DNA from: Kofleriaceae bacterium
GTDB taxonomy: Bacteria > Myxococcota_A > Polyangia > Haliangiales > Haliangiaceae
Assembly (NCBI GenBank): GCA_018057825.1
Contig: JAGPCY010000016.1
Location: 124,001 to 188,000 of the forward strand
Direction: 5' to 3'
DNA length: 64,000 nt
The translations under genes and the position numbers were made by a program. Shown piece by piece: positions 17,695-30,500 of the stretch. Positions within the stretch are counted from its first letter, which is position 1, and each line of letters opens with the position of its first letter. The notes beneath the pieces are model-generated. The model ran no database searches, was not told the origin of the DNA, and worked only from the letters and a program-made list of their open reading frames with translations.

Positions 17695-19527
17695 TCAGGC
17701 GTGGCCGCGCCGGAACGTGGCCTCGAGCCGAGCGTAGGTCCCGCCGGCGGCCACCAGCTCGGCGTGGGTGCCGCGCTCGACCACCCGGCCGCGGTCGAGC
17801 ACGACGATCAGGTCGGCCGACTGGATGGTCGACAGGCGGTGGGCGATCACCAGGGTGGTGCGGCCGCGCATCAGCTCGCCGACGCCGCGCTCGATCAGCG
17901 CCTCGGTCTCGGGGTCGACGTGGGCGGTGGCCTCATCAAGGACCAAGAGCTCGGGGTCGCGGATCAGCGCCCGGGCGAAGGCCAGGAGCTGCTTCTCGCC
18001 GGCCGAGAACGCGCCGCCGCGCTCGCCGACCGCGGCGGCGAGGCCCTCGGGGCGCTTGGCCAGGCAGCGATCGAGGCCGACCCGGGCCGCCGCCGCCAAG
18101 AGCTCAGCGTCGTCGACGGCGCGGCCGGAGGCCACCGCGCCCAGGGCCAGGTTGGAGCGCACCGTGCCGGTGAACAGCGCGACGTCCTGCGAGATCACCG
18201 TGACCCGGCGGCGCAGCTCGGCGACCGGCAGCGCGGTGACGTCGACCCCGCCGAGGGCGATCCGGCCGGCGCTCGGCTCGTAGAGCCGGGTCAAGAGCTT
18301 GATCAGGGTCGACTTGCCCGAGCCGGTGGCGCCGACGATGGCCACGGTCTGGCCGCGGCCGACCGCCAGCGAGACGTCGCGGAGGATCGGCTCGGCGCCG
18401 TAGGCGAAGTCGACGTGGGCGAACTCGACCAGCGGGGCCGCGGGGTCGGGGTCGGGCGCGGCCGCGGCGGTTGCGGCGGTCGCGGCGGTCGCGGTCGCCG
18501 GGGCGTCCTTCGGGGTCGGGGCGTCGGGCTCGGCGGTCTCGAGCAGCTCGGTGATGCGCTCGATCGCCGCCATCGCGCCCTGCATGACGGCGTACTTGGC
18601 CGACAGATCGCGGATCGGGATGAAGAACTTGTTGATGTACTCGAGGAACGCGACCACCAGGCCGAGGGTGACGATCGCGTCGGCGCTGACGCCGCGCTGG
18701 GCGACCGCCCACCACGCCACCGCCGCGACCGCGATCACGCCGATCGCCTCGACCAGCGCGTACATCGCGGCGTCGGCGCGGATCGACGCGAGGTACGCGT
18801 CACGGTGGCCGGCGTTGATGACGTCGTACTCGCGGGCGGCGGCGTCCTCGCGGCGGAAGATCTGCACGACCTTGATGCCGCTCAGGTGCTCCTGGGCGAA
18901 GGCGTTCATGGCCGCGAGCCGGACCCGGATCTCGCGGAACGACCGCCGCATCGCCGACCGCGCGTAGTTCACCAGGATCACCAGGAGCGGCAGCGTGGCG
19001 AAGGTGACCAGGGTCAGCTCCCAGTCGAGCGTGAACATGATGATCGCGATGCCGACCATGCGGACCGCGTCGGTCACCAGGGTGATCACGCCCGACGCGA
19101 ACATCTCGTTGACGCTCTCGACGTCGTTGGTCATCCGGGTCAAGAGGCGCCCGACCGGCATGCGGTCGAAGAACCCGGCCCGCCGCGACACGACGTGGTC
19201 GTAGCAGGCCAGGCGGAGGTCGTGCATGGCGCGCTGGCCGAGGAGCTGGATCGCCCACTGCTCGCCGAACGACACCAGCATCTGGCCGAACACCAGCGCC
19301 AGGTAGGCCAGGGCGATCGTCCCCAGGCCGTCGAGCTTGTCGACCGCGATGTGATCGGCGATCGCGACCTTGACCAGGTAGGGCTGGGCCAGCTCGAGGG
19401 CGATCGCGGCCAGGGTGAACGGCAGCCACACCAGGAGCAGCCGGGCGTGGGGGCGGATGAACCGGCCGAGCTTGCGCATCAGCCGGACGTCGTAGGCCTT
19501 GCCCAGCACCTGTTCCCGCTGAGTCAC
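17695..19527 (-). CDS. ABC exporter half-transporter, subunit B (canonical Walker B)
   Basis: A 610-residue half-transporter. Residues about 1-330 form a six-helix type IV exporter membrane domain (for example LLLVWLPFTLAAIALELAQP, FFDRMPVGRLLTRMTNDVES), then an Ala/Thr/Pro-rich linker of about 30 residues, then an ATPase domain with GATGSGKST, a Q-loop VISQDVALF, a divergent signature GGAFSAGEKQ, the normal Walker B LLVLDEATAHVD and switch His in VIAHRLST. The GTG start at 19527 overlaps the stop of subunit A (GTGA), so the two are translated together. A weak signature here combined with a weak Walker B in subunit A is the pattern of heterodimeric exporters with one degenerate ATP site (TM287/288, BmrCD type). 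Substrate unknown; drugs, lipids or peptides are possible. Confidence 0.9.
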   Translation of the reverse strand: MTQREQVLGKAYDVRLMRKLGRFIRPHARLLLVWLPFTLAAIALELAQPYLVKVAIADHIAVDKLDGLGTIALAYLALVFGQMLVSFGEQWAIQLLGQRAMHDLRLACYDHVVSRRAGFFDRMPVGRLLTRMTNDVESVNEMFASGVITLVTDAVRMVGIAIIMFTLDWELTLVTFATLPLLVILVNYARSAMRRSFREIRVRLAAMNAFAQEHLSGIKVVQIFRREDAAAREYDVINAGHRDAYLASIRADAAMYALVEAIGVIAVAAVAWWAVAQRGVSADAIVTLGLVVAFLEYINKFFIPIRDLSAKYAVMQGAMAAIERITELLETAEPDAPTPKDAPATATAATAATAAAAPDPDPAAPLVEFAHVDFAYGAEPILRDVSLAVGRGQTVAIVGATGSGKSTLIKLLTRLYEPSAGRIALGGVDVTALPVAELRRRVTVISQDVALFTGTVRSNLALGAVASGRAVDDAELLAAAARVGLDRCLAKRPEGLAAAVGERGGAFSAGEKQLLAFARALIRDPELLVLDEATAHVDPETEALIERGVGELMRGRTTLVIAHRLSTIQSADLIVVLDRGRVVERGTHAELVAAGGTYARLEATFRRGHA

Positions 19528-21362
19528 GGTGCCTCCGTCGTGAGCTGGGTGCGGTACAGCTCGGCGTAGACGCCGCCGGCGGCCAGGAGCTGGTCGTGGG
19601 TGCCGACCTCGGCGACCCGGCCGTCGTCGAGGACGACGATCTGGTGCGCGGTCCGGACCGCGGCGACCCGGTGCGAGATCAGCAGCGCCGTGCGATCGGC
19701 GAGGATCGCGCGCAGCCGCTCGAGGATCACGGTCTCGGTGGCGGCGTCGACCGACGACAGCGAGTCGTCGAGGATGAGCAGGCGGGGCTCGGCGGCCAGG
19801 GCCCGGGCCAAGGCGACGCGCTGGCGCTGGCCGCCGGACAGGGTGATGCCGCGCTCGCCGACCACGGTGGCGTAACCCTCGGGCATGGCCTCGAGGTCGC
19901 GGGCCAGGCCGGCGGCGGTGGCGGCGGCGATGATGCGCGGCGGGACCTGGCCGTCGGCGACCACCGAGGTGGTCGGGGCGGCGCCGACCGCCGCCAGCTC
20001 GTCGGCCCGGGCCCGCGGCAAGGTCGAGCCGACGCCGTAGCCGAACCCGATGTTGTCGGCGATCGTGGTCGAGAACAGGAAGGCGTCTTGCGGCGCGTAG
20101 CCGATGGCCGCGCGCAGGTCGGCCAGGGGCAGGGTCGTGACATCGCGGCCGTCGAGGAAGATCGTGCCGGCTGGGACCTCGAGCAGGCGGCACACCGCCT
20201 CGACCAGGGTGGTCTTACCGGCGCCGGTGCGGCCGACCAGCGCGGTGGTGGTACCGGCGGGGATCGTCAGGCTGACCCGGTCGAGGACGGTGCGGTCGCC
20301 GCGGGTCAGGGTCAGGTCGCGGACCTCGAGGCCGCCCTGGCGCTCGGCGTCGGCCAGGGCCGGGCCGGGCCCGTCGACCACGGTCGGCGCGGTGGCCAGG
20401 AGCGAGGCCAGGCGCTGCCACGAGGCCTGGCCGCGCTGCAGGAGCGACAGCATCCAGCCCAGGGCCAAAGTCGGCCACACCAGGCGGGCCAGGTACTGGG
20501 TCAGCTCGATCAGCTCGTCGAGCCCGAGGCGGCCGTCGAGGTGCCGGCGGCCGCCGAGGTACAAGACCAGCACCATCGCGATCGAGCCCAGGCCGGCGAA
20601 CACCGGGCCCATCGCGCCGCGGATCCGGGTCAGGTCCATGTTGCGATCGAGCAGGCGGCGCGACGACGCGACGAAGCGCGCGCGGCGATCGGCCTCGAGG
20701 CCGTAGGTCTTGATCGCCGCGATCGCGGTCAGGTCCTCCTGGATCTCGTTGGACAGCGCGCCGAGCTGGGCCTGGACCCCCATCGACGACCGGTAGATGC
20801 GCTTGCCGAACAGGCGACCAGCCAGGACGATCGTCGGGTAGGGCAGGCAGGCCCACAGGGTCAGCCACGGATCGATCCGCAGCATCATCGTGAGGACGGT
20901 GACGAACGCGAACAGGGTGTTGACGATGTTGAGGACGCCGGCCCCCCACATCGCCCGCACGGTCTGGACGTCGTTGGTCAGCCGCGACATCGTGTCGCCG
21001 GTCGGGTGGGTGGTGTGGTACGGCCCGTCGAGCGTGAGCAGGTGGCGGAACAGATCGCCGCGCAGGTCGTACTCGGCGGCGCGGGCGGCGTTGAAGATCC
21101 ACACCCGCGACAAGATCCGGGTGACCGCGGTGCCGAGCGCGAAGCCGATCATCGCCAGGCACAGCCACACCACCTGGTGCTCGGGGTCGCCGCGCTCGAG
21201 GGCGACGATCACCTCGCCGGTGGTGACCGGGATCCCGAGGAACAGGACGTTGGTCGCGATCAGCATCGCGATGCCGCCGCCGATGCCCCGATCGTAGCGT
21301 CGGAGGTAGCTCCACGGGCCGAGCCGGGCGGGCGACGTGGGGCCTGACACCGGCCACGGCAT
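19524..21362 (-). CDS. ABC exporter half-transporter, subunit A (degenerate catalytic site)
   Basis: A 612-residue half-transporter with a six-helix membrane domain (about 30-320; TLDGPYHTTHPTGDTMSRLT is the conserved coupling region) and an ATPase domain with GRTGAGKTT, GYAPQDAFLF, signature TLSGGQRQR and switch LLISHRVAAV. Walker B is LLILDDSLSSVD: the catalytic Glu is replaced by Asp, typical of the non-hydrolysing site in heterodimeric exporters. An Ala-rich insert of about 30 residues follows the Q-loop (GSTLPRARADELAAVGAAPT). The ATG at 21360-21362 gives MPWPVSGPTS and is the nearest start before the membrane domain. It is the first gene of a pair with subunit B. The 196-base gap to the divergent giant TPR gene should contain both promoters. 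Confidence 0.9.
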   Translation of the reverse strand: MPWPVSGPTSPARLGPWSYLRRYDRGIGGGIAMLIATNVLFLGIPVTTGEVIVALERGDPEHQVVWLCLAMIGFALGTAVTRILSRVWIFNAARAAEYDLRGDLFRHLLTLDGPYHTTHPTGDTMSRLTNDVQTVRAMWGAGVLNIVNTLFAFVTVLTMMLRIDPWLTLWACLPYPTIVLAGRLFGKRIYRSSMGVQAQLGALSNEIQEDLTAIAAIKTYGLEADRRARFVASSRRLLDRNMDLTRIRGAMGPVFAGLGSIAMVLVLYLGGRRHLDGRLGLDELIELTQYLARLVWPTLALGWMLSLLQRGQASWQRLASLLATAPTVVDGPGPALADAERQGGLEVRDLTLTRGDRTVLDRVSLTIPAGTTTALVGRTGAGKTTLVEAVCRLLEVPAGTIFLDGRDVTTLPLADLRAAIGYAPQDAFLFSTTIADNIGFGYGVGSTLPRARADELAAVGAAPTTSVVADGQVPPRIIAAATAAGLARDLEAMPEGYATVVGERGITLSGGQRQRVALARALAAEPRLLILDDSLSSVDAATETVILERLRAILADRTALLISHRVAAVRTAHQIVVLDDGRVAEVGTHDQLLAAGGVYAELYRTQLTTEAP

Positions 21363-21467
21363 ACCCGACCGCGGCGGCCGCGACAAGCGGCCGCGGCCAG
21401 TGGCGATGTCCAGCCGCGCGCACCGAAAAACGATCGGCAATCCGGACCGTTTGGCTCGGACGTCGCG

Positions 21468-21497
21468 TTGTTTCGCCGTCGCGTCCGGCGGTAGCAT
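21468..21497 (+). promoter_or_regulatory. putative promoter of the giant TPR gene
   Basis: TTGTTT (21468-21473) and TAGCAT (21492-21497) are 18 bases apart, inside a locally AT-richer stretch (about 21425-21475) in the gap between divergent genes. The leader to the ATG would be about 55 bases. The -35 match is weak. Confidence 0.3.
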
Positions 21498-21558
21498 CGA
21501 GCCGCGCTCGGAGGCGCCGCGCGGTGGGCGCGGTCCCCCGATCCGCCCCCCATCCGCC

Positions 21559-24500
21559 ATGGCCGATCTCCAGACCGTCCTCTCGCGCCTCGACAGCGAT
21601 CCCGATGATCCCCACGTGCTGGCCGGGTTGGCGGCCATCACCGAGGCCGCGCGGGCCGGCCTCGACGTCGCCGGGGCGGCGGCCGTGGCCCACCTGCGCA
21701 AGCGCTGTCGCGATCGCGGTCGGCCCGACGTCGCGCTCAAGCTGTTCGACGCCGAGCTGGCCGGGACGACCGGGCCGCGGGTCGCCGACCTGCTGATCGC
21801 CAAGGCCGAGCTCCTCGACGAAGATCTGCTCGATCCGCGGGCCGCCGAGGCCTGCTACCAGGCGGCGCTGTCGGTGCGCCCCGACGCCGCCGCCGCCACC
21901 GAGGCCCTCGAGTCGATCGCCTTGGCCCGCGACAACTGGCAGAAGTTCGCCGCCAAGTACGTCGACGAGGCCAAGGCCTCGACCGACCGCGAGCTGACCA
22001 CCGCGCTCTACCTGTCGGCGGCCGAGACCTACGCCCGCTACGCGCCCGAGGCCCCCGAGGTCGAGGCCCACCTGCGGGCGTCGCTGGCCGCCGATCCGCG
22101 CAACGCCAAGGCCGGGGCCCACCTGCAGCGCCTGCTGGCGCGGGCCGGGCGCTGGGCCGAGCTGGCCGAGACCCTGGCGGCGCGGGTCGATCACGCCGCG
22201 ACCAGCGAGGAGCGCGTGCCGGCGATCCTGGCGCTGGCCGAGGTCACCCGCGGGCCCCTGGCGCAGCCCGAGCGCGCCCTCGAGCTGTACAAGAAGGTGG
22301 TCGCGATCGATCCGGCCCAGCCGAGCGCGCTCCGGGTGCTGGGCGACGCCCTCGCCGCCGGCGAGAACTGGCAGGCCCTGGTGACGCTCTACGGCGCGGC
22401 CCTGCGGGCCCGCGGCGGCGACGGCGATCTCGGGATGCTCCTCCAGGTCGGGATGATCCTGTGGAAGCGGCTGGCCGACCTCGAGGCCGCCGAGGACTAC
22501 TTCCGCCGCATCCGCAAGCTCGACGCCTCCCACCCGGTGGCCCTCGACTTCTACCGCGCGTACCACGGCGGGCGCGGCGAGGGCGGCAAGCTGGTGGCGA
22601 TCCTGCGCCAGGCCGAGAAGGCGCTGCCGGTCGGCGCCGCCGACACCGACGGTCGCGCCAAGGCGCTCGCGGTCGAGATCGCCGAGCTGTCGGAGCACCA
22701 GCTCGGCACCCCCGACAAGGCGATCGACGCCTGGAAGCAGCTCCTGCGGACCGATCCGACCTCGACCGAGGCGCGGGCCGCGCTGCGCCGGCTGTACCGC
22801 AAGGCCGAGAAGTGGAACCCGCTGCTCGATCTGATCAAGGACGAGATCGAGCGGCTGCCCGAGGCCGAGGTCGCGGGCAAGATCGCCGGGCTCTACGAGG
22901 TGGTCGCGATCTACGCCGACAAGCTCCGGCTCGATCCGATGGTGCTCAACACCTACAACGCGATCCTGCGCCTCGATCCGGGCGACCTGCGCGCGATCGA
23001 CGAGCTGGCCGGCAAGTACCGCGCGATGGGCCGGTGGCAGGACCTGATCGGCATCCTGGCCAAGAAGGCGGAGCTCGAGGCCCTGCCGGTGGCCGACCGC
23101 GCCGCGATCCTGCGCGAGAGCGCCGAGCTGTGGATCGAGCGGTTCGGCAACTACGCCCAGGCGATCCGTCCCCTCGAGCGCCTGCTCGAGCTCGACCGCA
23201 ACGACGCCGACGCGGTGGCGCGCCTGAAGGACATCTACACCCGCCGTCGGCAGTGGCGTCAGCTCATCACTCTCCTGGGCCACGAGGCCGAGGCGCTGAC
23301 TGGGGCCGACCGCCGCGCCAAGCAGAACGAGATGGCGCGGCTGGCGGCCGAGCGGGTCGGCGACACCCGCCTGGCGATCGAGATCCACTGTCGGACCCTG
23401 GCCGAGGCCGGGCCCGGGATCGGCCGCGCCGGCGACGGTCAAGACGAGACCTACGCCGCCCTGGCCGGACTCTACGAGCGCGAGAAGCGCTACCTGGCGC
23501 TGGCCGAGATCCTCGGCCGACAGCGGGTCCGGGCCGCGACCACCGCCGAGGCGGTGGCCCTCCTCGAGAAGCAGGGCGCGCTCCTGGCCGATCGGATCGG
23601 CGCGCCGGCCCTGGCCGCCGAGGCCTTCGCGGCGATCCTGGCGATCGAGCCGCACCACGCCAAGGCGCTGCGCACGCTGCGCGAGCTATACGCGGCGGCG
23701 GCCGACTGGGAGCGCCTCGAGGCGCTGTACCTCGGCCTCGGCCAGAGCGATGAGCTGGTCGACGCGCTGGTCGCCTTGGCCGATCGCCAGGACGATCGCG
23801 AGCTGCGGCTGGCGCTGGTGCGGCGCGCGGCCCGGGTCGCGAGCGAGCGCCAGGAGCCCGAGCGCGCGGCCCGGGTGTGGGAGCGCCTGCTGGCGATCGA
23901 GCCGACCGACGCCACCGCGGCCCGCGCCCTGGTGCCGGTCTACCAGAAGGCCGACAAGCCGGCCAAGCTCCTGCCGGTCTACGAGGTCCTCCTCGGGCAC
24001 TGCACGACCACCGCCGAGCGGCTGGCGCAGATCGCCGAGATCCGCGCGCTGTGCGAGCAGCGCCTGGGCTCGCGGGCCCTAGCCTTGTCGTGGACCGCGC
24101 GGGCCTTCGAGCTGGCCCCCGACGAGCCCGCCCTCGTCGGCGAGCTGTTGCGCCTGGCCCAGGGGCCGGAGCACTGGCGCGACGTGGTCGCGGTGCTCGA
24201 GCGCCACGCCGACGCCGACGCGCGCCCGGTCGAGACCCGCCTGGCGCTCCTGCGCGCCCTGGCCGGCGTCTACCGCGACAAGCTCGACGACGACGCCGCG
24301 GCCCGCGGCGCCCACCAGCGGATCCTCGCCCTGGCGCCTGGCGATCGCGACGCCGAGGCGGCGATCGAGGCGCTGTCCGAGGAGCTGTCGGATTGGCCCG
24401 GGCTCCTGGCGTCGTACCGCCGGCAGCTCGAGCGCGCCGCCCCCGAGGCCCGGCGCGGCCTGTTCGCCAAGATCGCTCAGGTCGAGGAGGAGCGGCTGGC

Positions 24501-27500
24501 GGATCTCGACGCGGCCGCGGCCACCCACGGCCAGGTGCTGGCCGAGGCGCCGACCGACGCGGCGGCGCTGGCGGCCCTGGCCCGCCTGCACGAGGCGCGC
24601 GGCGACTGGGACGGCCTGGCGACGGTCTTGACGACCCAGCTCGCGGTCGCGGCGCCCGAGGCCCGCGCGGCGCTCGAGCTGCGGCTGGCCACCCTCGAGG
24701 ACGGCGCGCTCGATCGGCCGACCGCGGCGCTGCCCCACTATCGCGGCGCCCTGGCCGCGCTGGCGCCGCCGCCGGCGACCTTGCTGGCGGCCTGCGTCCG
24801 CTACTTGCCGGGGGGCGCGCGCGCCTCCGCGATCGACGACGACACCCGTCGGGCCCTGGCCCGCGAGCTGCGCCCGCACCTCGACGCCGCTGGGGACCCC
24901 GCGGCGCGCCTCGCCGCCCTCGGCTGCCTGGCCAGCGATCCGGCGGCCGCGCCGGCCGTGGCCCGGGCCCTCGACCGCGAGATGGTGCCGCTGTTCCACG
25001 CGCTCGGCCGGGCCGAGGAGGCCTGGGCCCCGGCGCTGCGAGTGGTGGCCGATGCGCCCGGCGACGTCGACGCCCGCGGCGCGCTGATCGATCTGGCCGA
25101 GGAGCTGGGCCGGCCGCGCGAGCTGGCGGCGGCGCTCAGCGACGCGCTGACCGCGCTGCGCAAGAGCGGGGCGCCGACCGTCGAGGTGCTGGCGATGGCC
25201 CAGGGCCTGGCCCGTCGGGTCGCCGCCGACCCGACCACCGCGGCCGGGGCCGAGCGGGCGTGGTTGACCGTGCTCGAGATCGCGGCCGACGACGCCGAGG
25301 CCTACGGCGCCCTGGCGGCGCTGTATCGCAAGGACGCGCGCTGGCCGGATCTGCGGGCCCTCCTCGAGCGCCAGATCGAGGTCGCGGTCGAGCCGGCCGC
25401 CAAGCTCGTGGCCCTCGGTGAGCTGACCACCCTCGACGAGGACGTCCTGGGCGATCCCAGCCAGGCGGTGGCCGACTACCGCCGGATCCTCGAGCTCGAG
25501 CCCGGCCACCTGCCGGCCTACCGGGCCCTCGAGCGCCTGTACGCCGACGGCGAGAGCTGGGCCGATCTCGAGGCGGTGCTGGCCGCCGAGGCGGCCTGGG
25601 TGCCCGAGGCCGCGCAGGCCGCGCTGCGCTTCCGCCGCGCCGAGCTGCGCGCGCGCCGCCTGGGCGATCGCCTCGGGGCCGTGGACCTCCTCGAGGAGGT
25701 GGTCGCCGCGCACCCGAGCCACGCCGACGCCCGCGAGCTCCTCGAGGAGCAGCTCGCCCAGCCCGAGCTGCGGCAGCGGGTGGCCGCGATCCTCGAGCCG
25801 CTCTACCAGCGCGATCACCTGTGGCGCGATCTGGTCGGGGTCTTGCGGATCCAGCGCGAGGCGGTGAGCGGGCCCGAGGCCGCGGCGCTGCTCGGTCGCA
25901 TCGCCGGCCTCGAGGAGCGCGAGCTCGACCACGGCAAGGCCGCGTTCGAGACCTGGGCCCAGGCGCTCTACGCCGATCCGGGCGCGCCCGCGCCGTCGCA
26001 GGCGCTGCTCCGCCTGGCCGCGACCTACGATCGCTGGCACGACGCCGCCGCCGCCTTCGAGCGGGCCGCCGACGTCGCCGGCGATGACGTCGCGGTGGCG
26101 GCGCCGCTGCGCGCCCACGTCGCCGAGATCTGCGATCGCTCGCTGGGCGACAACCCGCGGGCGATCGCCGCCTACCGGGCCCTGGTCGCCCTCGACCCCA
26201 GCGACGTCGAGCGGGCCGGCCCGGCCCTGGCCGCGCTGGCCCGGCTGCACGAGGAGGAGGAGCAGTGGCGCGAGCTGCGCGAGGTGGTGGCGCGACAGGC
26301 CGACCTCGACGGCGCGAGACGCCTGGGCTTCCTGGCCCGGGCCGCCGAGCTCGACGAGACCCGCCTCGGCGATCCCGATCGCGCGATCGCGACCTGGCGC
26401 GAGGTCGCGGCGGACGATCCGGCCAACGCCGGCGCGATCGCCGCCCTCGAGCGCCTGTACCAGGCCCGCGATCGCTGGGCCGATCTGGCCGAGCTGGTGC
26501 GCCTGAAGATCGATCTCGCCGACGAGCCGGCGATCAAGATCGGCGAGCTGCGCCGACTGGCCGAGATCCACGAGGTCATGCTGGCGGCGCCGGCCGAGGC
26601 CATCGTCGCCTACCTCGAGATCCTCGACCTGGCGGCCGACGACGTCGCCGCGCTCGACGAGCTGGCCCGGCTCTACCGCGAGGCCAACCGCCCCCTCGAT
26701 CGCCTCGACATCCTCGAGCGCCGGCTGGCGGTGGCCGACGCCCGCGCCGACGCCGATCGGGTGCCGCGCCGCGCCGAGCTGGCCGGGCTCCTCGCCGAGC
26801 TGCGCCGCGGCCCCGAGGCCCTCGAGCGCTGGGCCGAGATCCTGACCCTCGACCCCGAGCACGCCGCGGCCACCGCGGCGGTCCGGGCCGGCTTCGACGA
26901 TCCCGAGCTGGCGCCGCGCGCCGGCGCGATCCTCGAGCCGCTGTACGAGGCCACGGGCCGCGATCGCGAGCTGGCGGAGCTCTTGACGATCGCCGCCGAG
27001 CGCGAGTCGAGCGCCCGCGAGCGGGTCCGGCTGTGGAGCCGGGTCGCGACGATCCACGAGGGTCGGCTGAGCGATCGCCCGGCGGCGTTGACCGCGGCGG
27101 TGGCGGCGCTGCGCGCGGCGGTGGCCGAGCCCGAGCTGCCCGAGACGATCGCGGTCGTCGATCGTCTGGCCGGGGAGCTCGAGCGCGAGGTCGAGCTGAT
27201 CGCGATCTATCGCGACGTCGCCGACGACGTCCTCGACAGCGGGGTGCAGCGACGGCTGTACCTGGACATCGCCGATCTGGCGCAGGCCGCGGTGGGCGAT
27301 CTCGAGCTGGCCTGCACCTATTACCAGCGCGTCCTCGAGGTCGCGCCCGACGACGTCCGCGCCCTGGGCGCCCTCGAGCGGATCTACCGTGAGCGCCTGC
27401 GCGGCGGCCGCACCGCCGACGCCGCGCCGCTCTACGAGATCCTGGCCCGCAAGGCCGACCTCGCCGGCGCCGACGTCGCGGCGCGAACCGCGGCCCTGGC

Positions 27501-30500
27501 CGAGATGGCCGAGCTGGCGGCCGGTCCGCTGGCGCGGCCCGACGACGCGATCGCCGCCTGGGAGCAGGTGCTCGAGGCCTTGCCGGCCCACCCCCAGGCC
27601 GCCACCGCGCTCGACGCGATGTACCGGCGCGAGCGGCGCTGGCGCGATCTGGTCGACCTCTACGAGCGCCGGCTCGGCTTCGTCGACACCCTCGACGAGG
27701 CCATCGCGCTGCGGGTCAAGCTCGGCGAGCTCCACGAGCACGAGCTGGGCGACGTCACGACCGCGATCGAGAGCTACGCCGCGGCGCTGGGCGGCGACCC
27801 CGGCCACGTCGGCGCGATCGCCGCCCTCGAGCGGCTGCTGGCCCACCCCGACGGTCGGGCCGCCGCGGCCGAGGTCCTCGAGCCGGTCTACATCTCGCGC
27901 CACGACTGGGCCCGCCTGGCCCGGCTCTACGAGATCAACCTCGACGGCACGGTCGAGCCCGACGCCCGGGTCGATCTGATCCGGCGCATCGCCCGCCTCC
28001 ACGAGGAGCAGCTCGAGGACCTCGACGCCGCCGCGCGCTGGTACGCCCGGCAGCTCGCCGAGGATCCCGCCGATCCCCACGTCCGCGATCAGCTCCACCG
28101 CCTGGCCTCGGTCGGCGGCGACTGGGCCGGCCTGGCCGCGACCTATCAGCAGGTCCTCGACGCCGACTCCGGCGACGCCGCCCACCTGCGCGACCTCGCG
28201 GTCGCGGCCGCGACGATCTACGACCGCCGGCTCGATGATCCGGTGCGCGGCGGCGCGGCCTATCGCCGGGCCCTGACCGCGCCGGCCCCGGCGGTCGACG
28301 ATCGGCTCGAGCTGTTGTCCCGGGCCGAGGCCCTGTTCGCCCGTCATCAGGCCTGGCCGGCCTTGATCGGCCTGTACGACGACGCCATCGCCGCCGCCGA
28401 CACCGACGACGTGCTGCGCCGCGATCTGTACGCCCGCAAGGCCGCGATCCTCGAGGAGCGCACCGCCGATCCGGCCGGCGCGATCGACGCCTGGCGCGCC
28501 GTGCTCGAGCTGGCCGACGGCCTGGCCGCGCGTCTCGACTACGCGCGCGCCGCCGATCACCTCGATCGGCTGTACCGCGTCACCGGGCGCTGGCACGACC
28601 TCGCCGAGCTCGGCGCCGACCGCATCGAGCGCGCGACCGACGAGCGCGACGAGATCGATCGCCGCCTGGCCCAGGCCGACGTCCTCGAGCGCCACCTCCA
28701 CGATCTCGACGGTGCCCTCGATCAGTACGAGGAGATCCTCACCACCGCCAGCCCCGATCGCGCGCTGCCCGCCCTCGAGCGCCTGGCGGCGGGCGCGGCC
28801 GGCCGCGAGCGCACGCTGGGCCTCCTCGAGCCGGTGTACCGGGCCCGCAACTGGTGGCAGAAGCTGGTGGTCGTCCTCGACGCCAAGCTCGAGTTCGTCC
28901 GCGATCCGGTCGAGCAGGTCGAGACCCTCACCGAGATCGCCGCGATCCACGAGAGCCGCGGCGGTGACCTCGGCATGGCGCTCGACGCGCTGGCCCGGGC
29001 CTGGCGCCTCGAGCCGACCCGCCATGACGTCTTCGAGCGGCTCCTGGCCCTGGGGAGCCGGATGGGCGCGTGGGACGAGCTGTGCGCGACCCTTGCCGCC
29101 GGGGCCGCGGCGACGATGGATCCGCCGACCCAGGAGCTGGCGCTGGCGCGCCTGGCTGAGCTCCAGGAGACCCAGCGCGGCGATCACCCGGCGGCGATCG
29201 CGGCCTGGCGTCAGGTCCTCGAGGTCAGCCCCGACGATCCGCTGGCGCTGTCGGCCCTCGATCGGCTGCTGGCGCTCGAGGCGCGGTCCGAGGAGCTGGT
29301 CGCGGTGGTGGCCCGGCGGGCCGCCCTGGCCGACGACGCCAAGGTCCGGCTGGTGCTCCTGCACCGGATCGCCGCGCTCCACGATCAGGTCCTCGAGCGG
29401 CCGGCCGACGCGATCGTCGCCTACCGCGAGGTCCTGGCCGAGGCACCGGAGGACGAGGTCGCGCTGGTCGCCCTCGAGCGGCTGTATCGGGCCAGCGGCG
29501 ATGGTCGCGAGCTGGCCTCGGTCCTCGAGCAGCGCCTGGCCCTGGCCGACGACGCTGACGCGCAGCGCGCGCTGCGCCTCGATCTGGCCGCGGTCTACGA
29601 GCGCGAGCTGCGCGATCCGTTCGCCGCGATCGCCCACCTCGAGGCCACGCTGGCGGCCGACGCCGGCGACGCCACCGCCCTGGCCGAGCTCGATCGGCTC
29701 TACGCCGACGGGCGGATGTGGCCCGAGCTCCAAGACGTCCTCGATCGTCGAGCGCTCCTGGCCACCGACGCCGGCGCCCGGGCCGAGCTGGCGTACCGCG
29801 CCGCGCGCCTGACCGAGGTCGAGCTGGGCGAGGTCGAGGTCGCGGTCGGCCGCTACGGCGCGGTCCTGCAGATCGCGCCGGGCCACGCCGGCGCCCGGGC
29901 CGCCCTGGACGCGCTCCTGGCCGGCGACGATCACGCCGAAGCGGCGGCCGCGCTCCTCGAGCGCCATCTGCGCGCGGCCGGCGACGCCGACGGACTGGTC
30001 CGGGTCGCCGAGCGCCGCCTCGAGCTGCCCGCCGATCGCGAGGCCCGACGGGCCCAGTGGGCGGCGCTGGCCGATCTCCACGAGACCCTGCGCAGCGACC
30101 TGCGGGCCGCCGCCCAGACCTGGGCCCGGGCCCTGCACGAGGATCCCACGGACACCGCGCTCCTCGGGCCCCTCGAGCGGCTGGCCCAGGTCCGCGGGAG
30201 CTGGGCCGAGCACGCCGCCCTCCTCGAGGGGCAGCTCGCCGGCGGGCGCCTCGACGCCGAGCTCGAGCACGGCTACGCGATGCGGCTCGGCAAGGTCTAC
30301 GAGGAGGCCCTGGGCGATCTGGCTCGCGCCGCGACCAGCTACCGCCGGGCCGCGACCACCAACGTCGACGAGGTCGCCGCCCTGGCCGCCCTCGACCGCG
30401 TGCTGTGGCGCCAGAATCGCTGGGGCGAGCTGGCCGAGGTCCTGGCCCGCGAGGCCGAGCTGGCCGAGTCCGACGCGGTCGCCGCCGACCTGCTGTTCCG

